Source: Gordonia pseudamarae | Lineage (GTDB): Bacteria; Actinomycetota; Actinomycetes; Mycobacteriales; Mycobacteriaceae | DNA: 64,000 bases | Direction of reading: 5' to 3' | Assembly (NCBI RefSeq): GCF_025273675.1 | Contig: NZ_CP045809.1 | Coordinates: forward strand, 3,720,001-3,784,000 | Shown here: in pieces, positions 7,925-16,984 of the stretch | Numbering within the stretch: position 1 is the stretch's first letter | Layout of the letters: each line of letters starts with the position of its first letter | The notes under the pieces: generated by a model | The model's database searches: none | What the model was told of the DNA's origin: nothing | Seen by the model: the letters and a program-made list of their open reading frames with translations, nothing else | Made by a program: the position numbers and the translations under genes

Positions 7925-8686
7925 ATGTGCGGACGTTATGCGGTGACCACCGATCCGGCGAAGCTGGCCGCCGAGATCGACGCGATCAACGAGGTTCCCG
8001 ACCTCCCGGCCGAGGGCACCGACCCGGTGGCGGCGGCCAGGGGTGTGCCGGGTGTCAGCTACAACGTCGCCCCCACCACCACGGTGATGACGGTGGTCAG
8101 CCGTCACGATTACTCTCAGCCCGACGACGACCCCCGACTGCGCATACGGGCGATGCGCTGGGGCCTGGTGCCGTCGTGGTCGAAGGGACCGGGCAAGGGA
8201 CCGTTGCTGTTCAACGCCCGCGCCGAAACGGCGGCGCAGAAGAGTTCGTTCCGGTCGTCGGTGCGGTCGTATCGATGTCTGGTGCCGATGGACGGCTGGT
8301 ACGAGTGGAAGAAGGGACCGCTCGACAGCACGGGGAAACCCACCAAGGTGCCGTTTTTCATGTCACCGCGCGACGGCACCCGGCTGTTCATGGCCGGGCT
8401 GTGGTCGGTGTGGCACCCGACGGACGATGCGACCGCTCCTCCGCTGCTGAGCTGCTCGATCCTGACCACCGACGCCGTCGGTGCACTGCGCGAGGTCCAC
8501 GACCGGATGCCGCTGATCATGCCGTTCGACCAGTGGGATCGGTGGCTCGACCCCGATCACCTGGCGCCCAGCGCACTGTTCCGCGCACCGTCGGCCCACC
8601 TCGCCGACGCCATCGCCATCCGCGAGGTGTCGCCGCTGGTCAACCGGGTCGCCAACAACGGTCCGGAGTTGCTGGCTCGGGTCTAG
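7925..8686 (+). CDS. SRAP-domain abasic-site processing protein (HMCES/YedK family)
   Basis: 253 residues. After Met removal, the catalytic Cys2 forms a DNA-protein crosslink with abasic sites in single-stranded DNA. Visible family residues are Cys2 (MCGRY), Asn47 (YNVAPT), Asn97 (FNARAET), Glu127 (WYEWKK) and His192 (EVHDRMPLIM). The start is fixed because Cys2 must be the second codon. Counterpart of Rv3226c. Divergent from sigH across 246 bp; the 3' end overlaps the following convergent gene by 4 bp. Confidence 0.94.
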   Translation: MCGRYAVTTDPAKLAAEIDAINEVPDLPAEGTDPVAAARGVPGVSYNVAPTTTVMTVVSRHDYSQPDDDPRLRIRAMRWGLVPSWSKGPGKGPLLFNARAETAAQKSSFRSSVRSYRCLVPMDGWYEWKKGPLDSTGKPTKVPFFMSPRDGTRLFMAGLWSVWHPTDDATAPPLLSCSILTTDAVGALREVHDRMPLIMPFDQWDRWLDPDHLAPSALFRAPSAHLADAIAIREVSPLVNRVANNGPELLARV

Positions 8687-9060
8687 TCCCGCCGGTAGAT
8701 GCTTTCGTATTCGCTCCGGGTGCTGTCCCGGCGACGATCGCGGGTCGCGTTGATCAGCTCGGGGTCCAGGCCGTTGGTGCTGAGCAGGTGCCGGCGGTAC
8801 ACCTTGATCAGAGCGAACTGGAAGTAGAGCAGTGGAAGCAGCAGCAACAGCATCATGCACAGCCGGATGATCACCGGTCCCGGCACGAACGCGAACGCGA
8901 TGAGGATCGGGATCAGCGGCACGATGCCGCGCATGAAATAGCGGCGGGCGGCCCCCGGCCCGGTGACGTCGTTGCGCACCCACTCGCGCATCTCGTCGGG
9001 CAACGGCCGGCCGAGCAGGTACTTCACGCGCTGAATCAGGGAAGGCTCGGTACGTGACAT
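8683..9060 (-). CDS. DUF5313-type membrane protein
   Basis: 125 residues from ATG 9060 (MSRTEPSLIQRVKYLLG). A soluble N-terminus with RPLPDEMREWVRNDVTGPG is followed by two hydrophobic segments (GIVPLIPILIAFAFVPG and LCMMLLLLLPLLYFQFALI) and a basic tail. It resembles the small DUF5313 family common in Mycobacteriales; no function is known. The stop codon overlaps the SRAP stop (convergent). In-frame ATG codons at 9069 and 9081 are possible alternative starts. Confidence 0.75.
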   Translation of the reverse strand: MSRTEPSLIQRVKYLLGRPLPDEMREWVRNDVTGPGAARRYFMRGIVPLIPILIAFAFVPGPVIIRLCMMLLLLLPLLYFQFALIKVYRRHLLSTNGLDPELINATRDRRRDSTRSEYESIYRRD

Positions 9061-9138
9061 GCCCTCCATGATCGCACTCACCGCCGATTCGGCACAGCCA
9101 CACCGGCGAAGGCGTCGGCGGGGGCCGACGCCATCGCC

Positions 9139-11265
9139 TCACCCCCTGGTGAGCGCGTCGATGAGCGAGGCGATGCGCGGGTTGTCGGCGAGGTCCTCGA
9201 CGAGAACCGCGGTCCCGGTGTCGTCGGCCAGCGGGATGCGCCAGTTGGGGTACCGGTCGCCGGTGGTGCCGGGCTGGTTCTGGATGCGCCGCTCCCCGAC
9301 GGCGTCGACGAGGGCGACGCTGAGCAGCACCGACGGGCTGCGCGCGATCAGCCGGTGCAGCGCCTCGACGGTCGTCCGGTCGACGAGTTCGGCGCCCGCA
9401 GCGAGCAGGCCGCGTTCGACGGCCAGGTTCACGATGGCGTCACGGTCGCGTACGTCGCGGGCCCTTTCGGCTTCCTCACCGGTTTCCAGGAGACCGAGTT
9501 GCGAGCGCAGGTCGATGTGGTCCCCGGCGAGGTAGCCGAGGGTGGGCGGCAGATCGTGGGTGGTGACGGCAGTCAGGCACAGCGCCCGATACTCCTCGGG
9601 TGCGATGGGTGCGTACGGCCCGTGTTCGAACCATAGGATGGACGTGCCGAGAATGCCCCGCTCACACAGCGTGTCCTGCACGACGGGTTCGAATACGCCC
9701 AGGTCCTCGCCGATGACGACGGCTCCGGCGCGTTGCGCCTCGAGTGCCAGGATTCCGATGAGGGCGTTGTGGTCGTAGCGCACGTAGGCGCCGGCCGAGG
9801 GCGGGTTGCCCTCAGGTATCCACCACAGCCGGAACAGCCCGAGGATGTGGTCGACACGCACTCCGCCCGCATGACGGAGAACGGTGCGCAGCATGTCACG
9901 GTAGGGCGCATAGCCGGCCTCGGCGAGTCGGCGCGGATGCCACGGCGGCTGGCTCCAGTCCTGCCCCTGCTGGTTGAATCCGTCCGGTGGCGCGCCGACA
10001 CCGACCCCCTGGGCGAGGACATCCCTGAGCGCCCAGGCGTCGGCTCCGGTGCGGTTGACCCCGACCGCGAGGTCCGCGACCACCCCGATCGCCATGCCGG
10101 CCAGGGCCGCCGCGGAATCGGCGGCGGCCAGTTGCCCGTCGCAGATCCATTGCAGCCAGCAGTGGAAGTCGATGCGATCGGCGAGCCGGGACACCTTGCG
10201 CGCCAGTTGCTCCGGATCGCCGAGCCGATCCGGCCAGCGGTCGGTGCGGGAACCGTACCGTTCCGCGAGGGCGCACCAGGTGGCGAACCGGACAAGGCCC
10301 TCACCCTCGCGTTCCCGGAACGCCGCGAACTCCGCGGCCCGTTCCTCCGACCGGCCCGCCGCATAGATCTTGTTGAGCCACCGCAGCTTCTGCCGATAGG
10401 ACTTGTCACGCTTGATCGTGCGGGCCGAGGTGTTGACCGCCGCGAACTCCCGGGTGACCTTGCCCAACTTCTTGCGCAGCCCCTTAGACAGTCGCGCGAC
10501 CTCCGGGATGTCGGTGACGCGGATGTAGAGCGGGTTGACGAAGCGCCGGGTGGTCGGCAGATATGGCGAATCCTCCACCGGCGGTGTGGGTTCAGCGGCG
10601 TGCAACGGGTTGATCTGCACGAAGTCCGCACCGTATCCGGTGCCCGCGATCTCACAGATCCGGGCCAGATCCCCCAGGTCACCCACCCCCCACGATGCCG
10701 CCGATCGGATCGAGTACAGCTGAACGGCCAGCCCCCATCGTTGCCGGTCGCCGAGGGCGTCGGCGGTGGTGAGCCGCGCCGGAGTCACGATGAGCGGGGC
10801 CTCGACGGTGCTCTCGCGCGCCGGATTGTGCGCGTGCAGCGTGTGGTAGCCGATACCCAGCTCCGGCGGGACGATGAAGCTCGCCCGTCCGGTGAGCACG
10901 CCGTCGATCTCCCGCGGCTCCACCCAGTGATCGGCCTGCCGGACCGGAACCGACCGGCCGCCTTCGTCGGTGATCCACACGTGGACCGGATCCCAGTGCG
11001 GTACGTGCACGTGGAACCAGTGACCGGAACCCTCGACGGCCACGGTCACGGCGGGCAAGAAATCCCGCCAATCGTCGGCGTCGGCATCGGCCAGCGCCGC
11101 CCCGACCCAGTCCGGGCGCTCGGTGTCGACGCCGAGCGCGGCCAGCACACCGATCAGGGTGTCGTCGGCCACCTCGTGATCGAGTTTGTCCCAGCCCACG
11201 TAGCTGTCGGCGACGCCCAGCCGGGCCGCCAACTCCACCAGCCGCGTACGGTCAACGGTGCTCAC
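9139..11265 (-). CDS. malQ: 4-alpha-glucanotransferase (amylomaltase)
   Basis: 708 residues, GH77. Transfers maltodextrin segments between alpha-1,4-glucans in glycogen/maltodextrin metabolism; cytosolic. The N-terminal about 150 residues form the extra beta-rich domain found in actinobacterial MalQ. The catalytic barrel shows DFVQINPLHA, VRVDHILGLFRLWW (nucleophile Asp), VIGEDLGVFEP (acid/base Glu) and TTHDLPPTLGYL (third Asp). Start ATG 11265. It stands alone on the minus strand, 78 bp upstream of the DUF5313 gene. In M. tuberculosis malQ is elsewhere, so this begins the non-syntenic block. Confidence 0.93.
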   Translation of the reverse strand: MSTVDRTRLVELAARLGVADSYVGWDKLDHEVADDTLIGVLAALGVDTERPDWVGAALADADADDWRDFLPAVTVAVEGSGHWFHVHVPHWDPVHVWITDEGGRSVPVRQADHWVEPREIDGVLTGRASFIVPPELGIGYHTLHAHNPARESTVEAPLIVTPARLTTADALGDRQRWGLAVQLYSIRSAASWGVGDLGDLARICEIAGTGYGADFVQINPLHAAEPTPPVEDSPYLPTTRRFVNPLYIRVTDIPEVARLSKGLRKKLGKVTREFAAVNTSARTIKRDKSYRQKLRWLNKIYAAGRSEERAAEFAAFREREGEGLVRFATWCALAERYGSRTDRWPDRLGDPEQLARKVSRLADRIDFHCWLQWICDGQLAAADSAAALAGMAIGVVADLAVGVNRTGADAWALRDVLAQGVGVGAPPDGFNQQGQDWSQPPWHPRRLAEAGYAPYRDMLRTVLRHAGGVRVDHILGLFRLWWIPEGNPPSAGAYVRYDHNALIGILALEAQRAGAVVIGEDLGVFEPVVQDTLCERGILGTSILWFEHGPYAPIAPEEYRALCLTAVTTHDLPPTLGYLAGDHIDLRSQLGLLETGEEAERARDVRDRDAIVNLAVERGLLAAGAELVDRTTVEALHRLIARSPSVLLSVALVDAVGERRIQNQPGTTGDRYPNWRIPLADDTGTAVLVEDLADNPRIASLIDALTRG

Positions 11266-11312
11266 CCGACCATCGTCGCAGCATTCGGCCCGGCACGCCG
11301 GATGAGTGCGGC

Positions 11313-11627
11313 TCAGTCTCCCCGCGCGCGGTCACGGCGGCGCGAGGACGACACGTGTATGACTCCGCTCGGCGAGGTCACCGATTCGATGCCGAAGCGT
11401 TCTTCGAGCTCTTCGAGCCCGACGTTCCATCGACCGGCGAACGTCTCGTCGATGCCCGCGGAACCCGGCCGTTCACCGTCCAGACCCATCTCGGTGCCCG
11501 TGCGGGTCGGAAAGGCCCATTCTCAGGAGTCGGGTGCGGCATGGCCGAACGGCGACTGCCCGGTGTGGCCTTCCCCGACACCGAAACCGTCGAGCGAGAT
11601 GGCGAAGTCGTGGACTCGAACACGGGA
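11313..11627 (-). pseudogene. Remnant of a DHFR/RibD-family reductase (start lost, in-frame stop, internal deletion)
   Basis: The minus-strand frame reads SRVRVHDFAISLDGFGVGEG, then GQSPFGHAAPDS, a TGA stop (11525-11523), EWAFPTRTG, IDETFAGRW, and finally GLEELEERFGIESVTSPSG and VIHVSSSRR. The first part matches the N-terminus, and the last part the extreme C-terminus, of actinobacterial dihydrofolate-reductase-family proteins of about 220 residues. Roughly 100 middle residues are missing. GGAGG is followed by CCAGTCC where CCATGTCC would give a start, so one lost base may have destroyed the ATG. This is inferred from family knowledge. It fills the gap between malQ and the FAD oxidoreductase. 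Confidence 0.65.
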
Positions 11628-11682
11628 CTGGCCGGCGACCTCCTGGACGTCCGGATATGTGATCGGTGGTGACGAGAGCCGG

Positions 11683-13074
11683 TCAGCCGAAGATGACTCC
11701 CGGGTTGAGCAGGCCCTGCGGGTCCAGGGCCGTCTTGAGGGTGCGCATCACGCCGAGGTCGACATCGCCGCGGCCCAGCCCGATCCACGCGGACTTGGCC
11801 CGGCCGATGCCGTGCTCGGCGGAGATACTGCCGCCGAGATCGGCGATGACGGAGAACACCGCCTCGGTGACCCGGTGGACGTCGGCGGCGGGGACGTCGA
11901 GGAAGTTGGCGTGGATATTGCCGTCACCGACGTGCCCGAACAGGATCGGCCGGCACCCGATGCCGAGGTCGCCGGGTACCGCGTGCAGTCGGTCGAAGGC
12001 GGCGGGCAAGGACCGGATCGGAACGGACACATCCAGTTTCACCACCGGCGTGCTGGTGTCGCGGGCGATCGCCTCGGTGTGTGTCTCCCGGGCGGCCCAC
12101 AGGGCGGGCGCCGGACCGGGCTCGGCCACCGCGTCGAGTACCCCGTCGATGTCCTCGATCGCGGCGAACAGCTCTTCGTCCACCGCACCGGCCCCGGAGA
12201 CCTCGATGAGAAACTCGAACGGCGCCGGTTCGGAAACCGGACGCCGCGCACCGTGTGCGTGAACCAGTTCGATTCCGGCCTCGGTCATGATCTCGGCGGC
12301 CTCGACGACCAGCCCGCGCCTGCCCGCCACCGCGATCAGTTCGGTGGCCGCGGCCACCCTGTCGACGGCCACCACCGCGACGGTTGTCGCAGCCGGCGGT
12401 GTGACCAGTGAGAACAGGACTTTCGTGATGACCGCGAGGGTGCCCTCGCTGCCCGCGAGCAGACCGGGCAGATCGTAGCCGACATTGTCCTTGATCAGCG
12501 GCGACCAGCGACGCAGAATCCGGCCGTCGGCGAGCACCGCCTCGATACCGAGCACCTGGCTGCGGGTGTTGCCGTGCCGGATCATCCGGATGCCGCCCGC
12601 GTTGGTGGCCACCACGCCGCCGGCGGTCGCCGACTCGCGGGCGGCCAGATCCACCCCGAACCGCAGCCCGTGCCGTGCCGCGTGCCGGTCGACGGCATCG
12701 ACAGTCGCCCCCGCCGCCACACCGACGCTACGGCCGATCACGTCGACGTCGTCGAGGTCGGTCATCCGGGCGGTGCTGAGCACGATGGTCAGCCGCGTCG
12801 GCGAATCCCCGGCGGCCGGTGGGATGGAGCCGCCCACAAGGCCGGTGTTGCCGCCCTGCACGCACACCGAAATGCCGTCGGCCGCACACACGGCGATCAC
12901 CTCGGCGACCTCCTCGCAGGTCCGGGGACGAACCACGGCGTCGGCGACACCGGTCCACCGGCCGGTCCAGTCGGTGAGATACCCGGTGAGGGTGTCCGGG
13001 TCGGTGATCACGTGGGCGGCGCCGACGATCGCGGCGAGACGATCCAGGGCCGATTGCGGCGACATCGTCACCAC
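11683..13074 (-). CDS. FAD-binding oxidoreductase (GlcD / D-lactate dehydrogenase type)
   Basis: 463 residues. FAD_binding_4 (VAO-type) domain in the first 220 residues with VQGGNTGLVGGSIPP and VDLAARESATAGGVVATNAGG, then the FAD-oxidase C-terminal domain with KLDVSVPI, LFGHVGDGNIHANFL and SAEHGIGRAK. These enzymes oxidise 2-hydroxyacids such as D-lactate or glycolate; the substrate cannot be told here. The first GTG overlaps the stop of the upstream gene by one base (TAGTG); ATG 13065 is an equally good start. Probably an operon with the NAD(P)-binding protein. Confidence 0.88.
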   Translation of the reverse strand: MVTMSPQSALDRLAAIVGAAHVITDPDTLTGYLTDWTGRWTGVADAVVRPRTCEEVAEVIAVCAADGISVCVQGGNTGLVGGSIPPAAGDSPTRLTIVLSTARMTDLDDVDVIGRSVGVAAGATVDAVDRHAARHGLRFGVDLAARESATAGGVVATNAGGIRMIRHGNTRSQVLGIEAVLADGRILRRWSPLIKDNVGYDLPGLLAGSEGTLAVITKVLFSLVTPPAATTVAVVAVDRVAAATELIAVAGRRGLVVEAAEIMTEAGIELVHAHGARRPVSEPAPFEFLIEVSGAGAVDEELFAAIEDIDGVLDAVAEPGPAPALWAARETHTEAIARDTSTPVVKLDVSVPIRSLPAAFDRLHAVPGDLGIGCRPILFGHVGDGNIHANFLDVPAADVHRVTEAVFSVIADLGGSISAEHGIGRAKSAWIGLGRGDVDLGVMRTLKTALDPQGLLNPGVIFG

Positions 13075-13724
13075 TACCCGCCGAGGGCTTCGGTTATGGG
13101 CGTAGGGCCGTCGTTGAACTCGATGACCCGGTGTACGGTCGCAGGATTCCCGAGGACGGCGGCGATGACCTGTGCGACATTGTCCCGGCTCACCTCCGCT
13201 GTCTCGATGCCGCCGGCGCCGACGGAGATGGCCGAGGTGCCCGGATTGTCGGTGAGCCGGGAGGGGCCGAGAATCGTCCAGTCCAGGTCGGAGGCCTTGA
13301 GATAGGTGTCGGCGGCCGCCTTCGCCTCGGCGTACGGGAAGAACGAATCACCGGGGTCGACGCCGTGGCCGGGTCCGGCTCCGAAGTACGACACCATCAC
13401 GTAACGGCGGACCCCGGCGGCCCGCGCAGCGTCGACGGAGCGGATCGCCGCGTCACGGTCGACGGCATAGGTGCGGGCCGGATTGCCACCACCGGCCCCG
13501 GCGGAGAACACGACGGCGTCGTGCCCGCCGAGCAGTTCGGCGAGGACGTCGGTGTCGAGGGTTTCGATGTCGGCGACGGCCGGGGTCGCACCGGTGCCGA
13601 TGATGTCGTCGGCGTGGTCGGGGTTGCGGATGATCGAGGTGACCGTGTCACCACGGCCGGTGAGAATTGCGGCCAGGCGCAGCGCGATCTTGCCGTGCCC
13701 GCCGATGATGGCGATCGAACTCAT
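13074..13724 (-). CDS. NAD(P)-binding Rossmann-fold protein (atypical SDR, YwnB-like)
   Basis: 216 residues. Dinucleotide motif IIGGHGKIALRLA at the N-terminus (GGxGxxA form), VFSAGAGGGNPARTYAVDRDA in the middle, and SYFGAGPGHG with PYAEAKAAADTYLKASDLDW, typical of atypical short-chain dehydrogenases that act as NAD(P)H-binding reductases. Substrate unknown. It ends directly at the start of the FAD oxidoreductase, suggesting co-translation. Confidence 0.85.
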   Translation of the reverse strand: MSSIAIIGGHGKIALRLAAILTGRGDTVTSIIRNPDHADDIIGTGATPAVADIETLDTDVLAELLGGHDAVVFSAGAGGGNPARTYAVDRDAAIRSVDAARAAGVRRYVMVSYFGAGPGHGVDPGDSFFPYAEAKAAADTYLKASDLDWTILGPSRLTDNPGTSAISVGAGGIETAEVSRDNVAQVIAAVLGNPATVHRVIEFNDGPTPITEALGG

Positions 13725-13798
13725 GGGGCCTGCTCTCGTGGGGTGAATTGTCTTATCCCACAGTAGCGAGCCACGGCGTCACCACCTCCGAGATCGGG

Positions 13799-14062
13799 CT
13801 ACCCCCGGGATCGGGCCCCGAGGAGCCTGGCGATCCACAACACCAGGCACGCGCCCGCCAGACAGGTGACGAAGCTGAAGATCAGCCCGCCGCCCTCGAC
13901 GTCGACGCCGATGATCTTGAGCAGCCAGCCGCCGAGGAGGCCGCCGACGATGCCGAGCACGATATTGAGGATCAGGCCCTTCTTGTCGTCCATGACCTTG
14001 CCCGCGATCCATCCGGCGAGACCGCCGATGATGACCCAGCCGAAAAACCCCAGTGCCAACAT
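13799..14062 (-). CDS. GlsB/YeaQ/YmgE-family membrane protein
   Basis: 87 residues with three hydrophobic helices and the family pattern GWVIIGGLAGWIAGKVM, NIVLGIVGGLLGGWLL and LIFSFVTCLAGACLVLWIARLL. Transglycosylase-associated/GlsB proteins are small stress-linked membrane proteins of uncertain function. An aggtaggt sequence lies about 5 bases before the ATG. Followed upstream (same strand) by another small membrane protein gene 36 bp away. Confidence 0.85.
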   Translation of the reverse strand: MLALGFFGWVIIGGLAGWIAGKVMDDKKGLILNIVLGIVGGLLGGWLLKIIGVDVEGGGLIFSFVTCLAGACLVLWIARLLGARSRG

Positions 14063-14098
14063 GACCTACCTGCTTTCGAAGAGTCGGTAGTAGCGATG

Positions 14099-14290
14099 CT
14101 ACTGATTCGACTTGCCGAAAAGCATGAATCCGCCGTACAGCGCGAGTCCGATGAGCGCCACCCAGAACAGACCCTTGAGTATCGGAACGATCACCGCGCA
14201 CGCGATGAGGATGACGGCGATGACGGCCAGGATCTTCCAGAAACCCAGACCACCGCCGGTGGAGGTGTTGAAAGGAGCTGATGTGTTCAT
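14099..14290 (-). CDS. Small hydrophobic membrane protein
   Basis: 63 residues from ATG 14290 (MNTSAPFNTSTGG). A Thr/Gly-rich N-terminus precedes two hydrophobic segments, FWKILAVIAVILIACAVIVP and LFWVALIGLALYGGFMLFG. The Shine-Dalgarno-like GGAGG is unusually close to this ATG; GTG 14326 is an alternative start adding 12 Gly/Pro-rich residues. It probably forms an operon with the GlsB-like gene. I do not recognise the family. Confidence 0.6.
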   Translation of the reverse strand: MNTSAPFNTSTGGGLGFWKILAVIAVILIACAVIVPILKGLFWVALIGLALYGGFMLFGKSNQ

Positions 14291-14485
14291 GCCTCCACCA
14301 TGCCCGCCCGCCGTCGGCGGCGACACCCTGAGACGCCTGTTTGGGGGATAAATCAGGGTGCCCCGTGACCTTCGCCCATCATGGATCCCGACCGTGCATC
14401 ACCCACGCCCTCAGCGGCAACGAGCATGCCTGGTTCCGGCGGTGACCCGCCGGGCACCGGCAGCGGGCCTGACACAATCGCAGAC

Positions 14486-15658
14486 ATGAGGATCTCCCGC
14501 CGTGCCGCCGCGATCAGCCCGTTCTACGCGATGGAATACGGCCGGCGCGCGGCGGAATTGATCGCCGACGGCCACGACGTGATCCGGTTCAACATCGGTG
14601 AACCCGACTTCGGGGCGCCGCCGGCGTTCCTGGCCGCGGCGCGTGACCTGTGCGACGGCCGTCCACTCCCCTACACCGACGCGCTCGGATCGCCCACGCT
14701 GCGGGAGGCGATCGCGCGGTTCTACTCCGACCATTTCCGCTGCGACGTCCCGGCGCGGCGGGTGGTGGTGACCTCGGGTGCGTCGGCGGCGTTGCTGATG
14801 GCGTGCGCGGCCCTCGTCGACCCGGGCGATGAGGTGTTGATCGCCGATCCGTCGTACCCATGCAACCGGCAGTTCGCCGAAAGCTTCGGCGCAGCAGTGC
14901 ATTTAGTCCCAACGACGGTGTCCGACCGGTTCCAGCTCACCGCCGACTCGGTGTCGGCCGCGTGGACGGACGCCACCCGCGTGGTGATGGTGGCAACCCC
15001 GTCCAATCCGACGGGGACATCGGTACCGGCCGGCGAACTGGCCGCGATCTGTGATGTCGCCCGCGCCCGCGGCGGCCGGCGGATCGTCGACGAGATCTAC
15101 CTCGGCCTGGCCGATCCGGACGGGTCGCATCCGGACCTGCCGCCGCGCAGCGTGCTCGCCGCCGACCCGGATGCGATTGTGATCAACAGCTTTTCCAAGT
15201 ACTTCGGCCTCACCGGCTGGCGGCTCGGCTGGGCCATCGTGCCCGACGACCTGGTCGAGGTGTTCGAGCGGCTGGCGCAGAATTACTACATCTGCCCGCC
15301 CACCCCGTCCCAGTTCGCGGCACTGACCTGTTTCGGCGAAGAATCGTTGGCAGTGGCCGAGGCCCGGCGCACCGAATTCCGGGAACGCCGAACGCTGGTG
15401 CTCGAGGGCCTGGCCGCGATCGGCCTCGACGTCCCGGTGGTCCCCGACGGGGCGTTCTACGTGTACATCGATGTCAGCTCCACCGGACTGACCGCCTCCC
15501 GGTTCTGCGATCGCGCCCTCACCGAGGCGCACGTGGCTCTCACCCCCGGAAAGGATTTCGGCGTCGCCGGTGCCGATCGGTTCGTCCGGCTGTCCTATTC
15601 GGTCAACAGATCACAACTGTCCGAAGGGATCTCCCGGCTGGCCCGGTTCACCCGCTGA
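14486..15658 (+). CDS. PLP-dependent class I/II aminotransferase
   Basis: 390 residues, fold-type I. PLP-binding signatures: SGASAALLMA (97-106), NPTGT (174-178), VDEIY with Asp202 and Tyr205, and NSFSKYFGLTGWRLGW with the Schiff-base lysine Lys238 and phosphate-binding Arg246. The EPDFGAPP N-terminal motif fits the aspartate/aromatic aminotransferase group. The start ATG 14486 gives the usual MRISRRAAAISPFYAMEYGRR opening; the longer open frame upstream is not conserved-looking. Substrate amino acid undetermined. Confidence 0.9.
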   Translation: MRISRRAAAISPFYAMEYGRRAAELIADGHDVIRFNIGEPDFGAPPAFLAAARDLCDGRPLPYTDALGSPTLREAIARFYSDHFRCDVPARRVVVTSGASAALLMACAALVDPGDEVLIADPSYPCNRQFAESFGAAVHLVPTTVSDRFQLTADSVSAAWTDATRVVMVATPSNPTGTSVPAGELAAICDVARARGGRRIVDEIYLGLADPDGSHPDLPPRSVLAADPDAIVINSFSKYFGLTGWRLGWAIVPDDLVEVFERLAQNYYICPPTPSQFAALTCFGEESLAVAEARRTEFRERRTLVLEGLAAIGLDVPVVPDGAFYVYIDVSSTGLTASRFCDRALTEAHVALTPGKDFGVAGADRFVRLSYSVNRSQLSEGISRLARFTR

Positions 15659-15691
15659 GCCGGTGCCGCACAGGCCGACCGGAGGGGCGAG

Positions 15692-16963
15692 TCAGCCGTG
15701 GATCCGTTTGCGGCCGTACAGCTCCGCCGCCAGTACACGTTTGGCCTCGACGGCACGGGATCGGTCCGCGACGGTGAAACCACCCGAATGCGGGCGATCC
15801 GGGATCTGCTCGGGGTCATCGACGATCGTCCAGCGCGAACCGATGTCGGCGAGCGAGGCATGCTTGGTGGTGTAGTAGTCGGGTCGCGTAACCAGCGCGA
15901 CGCCGGACGCGCCCGCGGCCGCCGCGATCAGATGCGGATGGAACCGGGTACTGATCCAGGTGTCTCCACGGCCGGCGGGCAGTCCGCGCCGCCAGATGTC
16001 CAGGAACGACACCGACGTCGACCCCTCAAGGCGGTCGGCGAGTTTCACCGGCACCGTCATGTCCTTGCCCGGAATCCCTTCCACCACGGTCACCGCCGAC
16101 CCGGGCACCTCCCACGCGTCCAGGGTCCGGCGCACCACCTCGGTGAGCGCGTCGACGCCGGTCTGCCCGAATGCGGCGAAATCCTCGGTCAGGTCGGCCT
16201 GGATGCACAGGGTCACACCGCCCGGAGCCGGCCGGGGCCGCCGGGTGAGCAGTCGCCGATCTCCCCACGCGAGCCATGCGTCGTCACCACCGAGCCGCGC
16301 GTCATCGCCCAGTGCCGCGGCCGAGGCGGTGTCGCGCACGTCGAACACGGTGAACACGCGCGCCGCCTCACGCAGGGCGGACAACGCGGGTTCGGCGACT
16401 GCCGGGATCAGTCCCAGCCCACTCGCGTAGGCGGGCACGCCGGTGGTCCGCGCCAGCGCGGCGGCCGCGGACACGAGACTCACCTGGTACGGCCACACGG
16501 CGTTGACGTAGCCGCCGCCGAGCAGATGCACCGAGGATGCCCGCCGGAACAGGTCGACGCCCTCGGCCAGGCCGGGAGCGTGCCCGAATTCGGTTGCCGC
16601 CGTTGCGACCCATTCCCACGGCCGGTCCGGGTCCAGGCCCTCGGTGTCGGCCACCTCACCCGACAGCCCGCCTGCGTGCACGGTGAGCTTCCAGACGGTG
16701 TCGACGAAGACCGCACGAGGATGCACTCCCCGAAACAGCAATGCCGCCTGGCCCGGGGAGTGGCAGTCGAGCACCACGGTGGCCCGCGGCCGTTCCCTCG
16801 CCAGATATCTCAGCCAGGCACGGGCGATCAGTTCGTCGCCGTAGTTGGGGTAGCCCGACGGCGCGATCAGGTAGATGATCTCGCGGCGCCGCAGTTTCTC
16901 CACGAGGTCGGGGTCGCGCAGCTTGTCCACGACACCGGCCGGGTCCAGTCCCCTGATCTGCAT
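15692..16963 (-). CDS. Polysaccharide pyruvyl transferase-family protein
   Basis: 423 residues. The N-terminal SGYPNYGDELIARAWLRYLA and the C-terminal RFHPHLIAAAAGASGVALV are hallmarks of the CsaB/WcaK-type pyruvyl transferase fold (GT-B-like). Family members add pyruvate ketals to cell-envelope sugars using phosphoenolpyruvate. HLLGGGYVNAVWPYQ marks the inter-domain region. Convergent with the aminotransferase, 33 bp apart. Acceptor sugar unknown. Confidence 0.82.
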   Translation of the reverse strand: MQIRGLDPAGVVDKLRDPDLVEKLRRREIIYLIAPSGYPNYGDELIARAWLRYLARERPRATVVLDCHSPGQAALLFRGVHPRAVFVDTVWKLTVHAGGLSGEVADTEGLDPDRPWEWVATAATEFGHAPGLAEGVDLFRRASSVHLLGGGYVNAVWPYQVSLVSAAAALARTTGVPAYASGLGLIPAVAEPALSALREAARVFTVFDVRDTASAAALGDDARLGGDDAWLAWGDRRLLTRRPRPAPGGVTLCIQADLTEDFAAFGQTGVDALTEVVRRTLDAWEVPGSAVTVVEGIPGKDMTVPVKLADRLEGSTSVSFLDIWRRGLPAGRGDTWISTRFHPHLIAAAAGASGVALVTRPDYYTTKHASLADIGSRWTIVDDPEQIPDRPHSGGFTVADRSRAVEAKRVLAAELYGRKRIHG

Positions 16964-16984
16964 GCCTGCGACTGTACCGACCCC

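Noticed and set aside
11355..11672. 105-codon plus-strand open frame in the malQ-FAD oxidoreductase gap.
   Set aside because: The opposite strand shows clear remnants of a DHFR-family gene; the plus frame has no family resemblance or good ribosome-binding site.
9733..12411. 892-codon open frame on the plus strand opposite malQ and the FAD oxidoreductase.
   Set aside because: It is the antisense of two well-supported genes; the composition is that of high-GC antisense and it has no recognisable domain.
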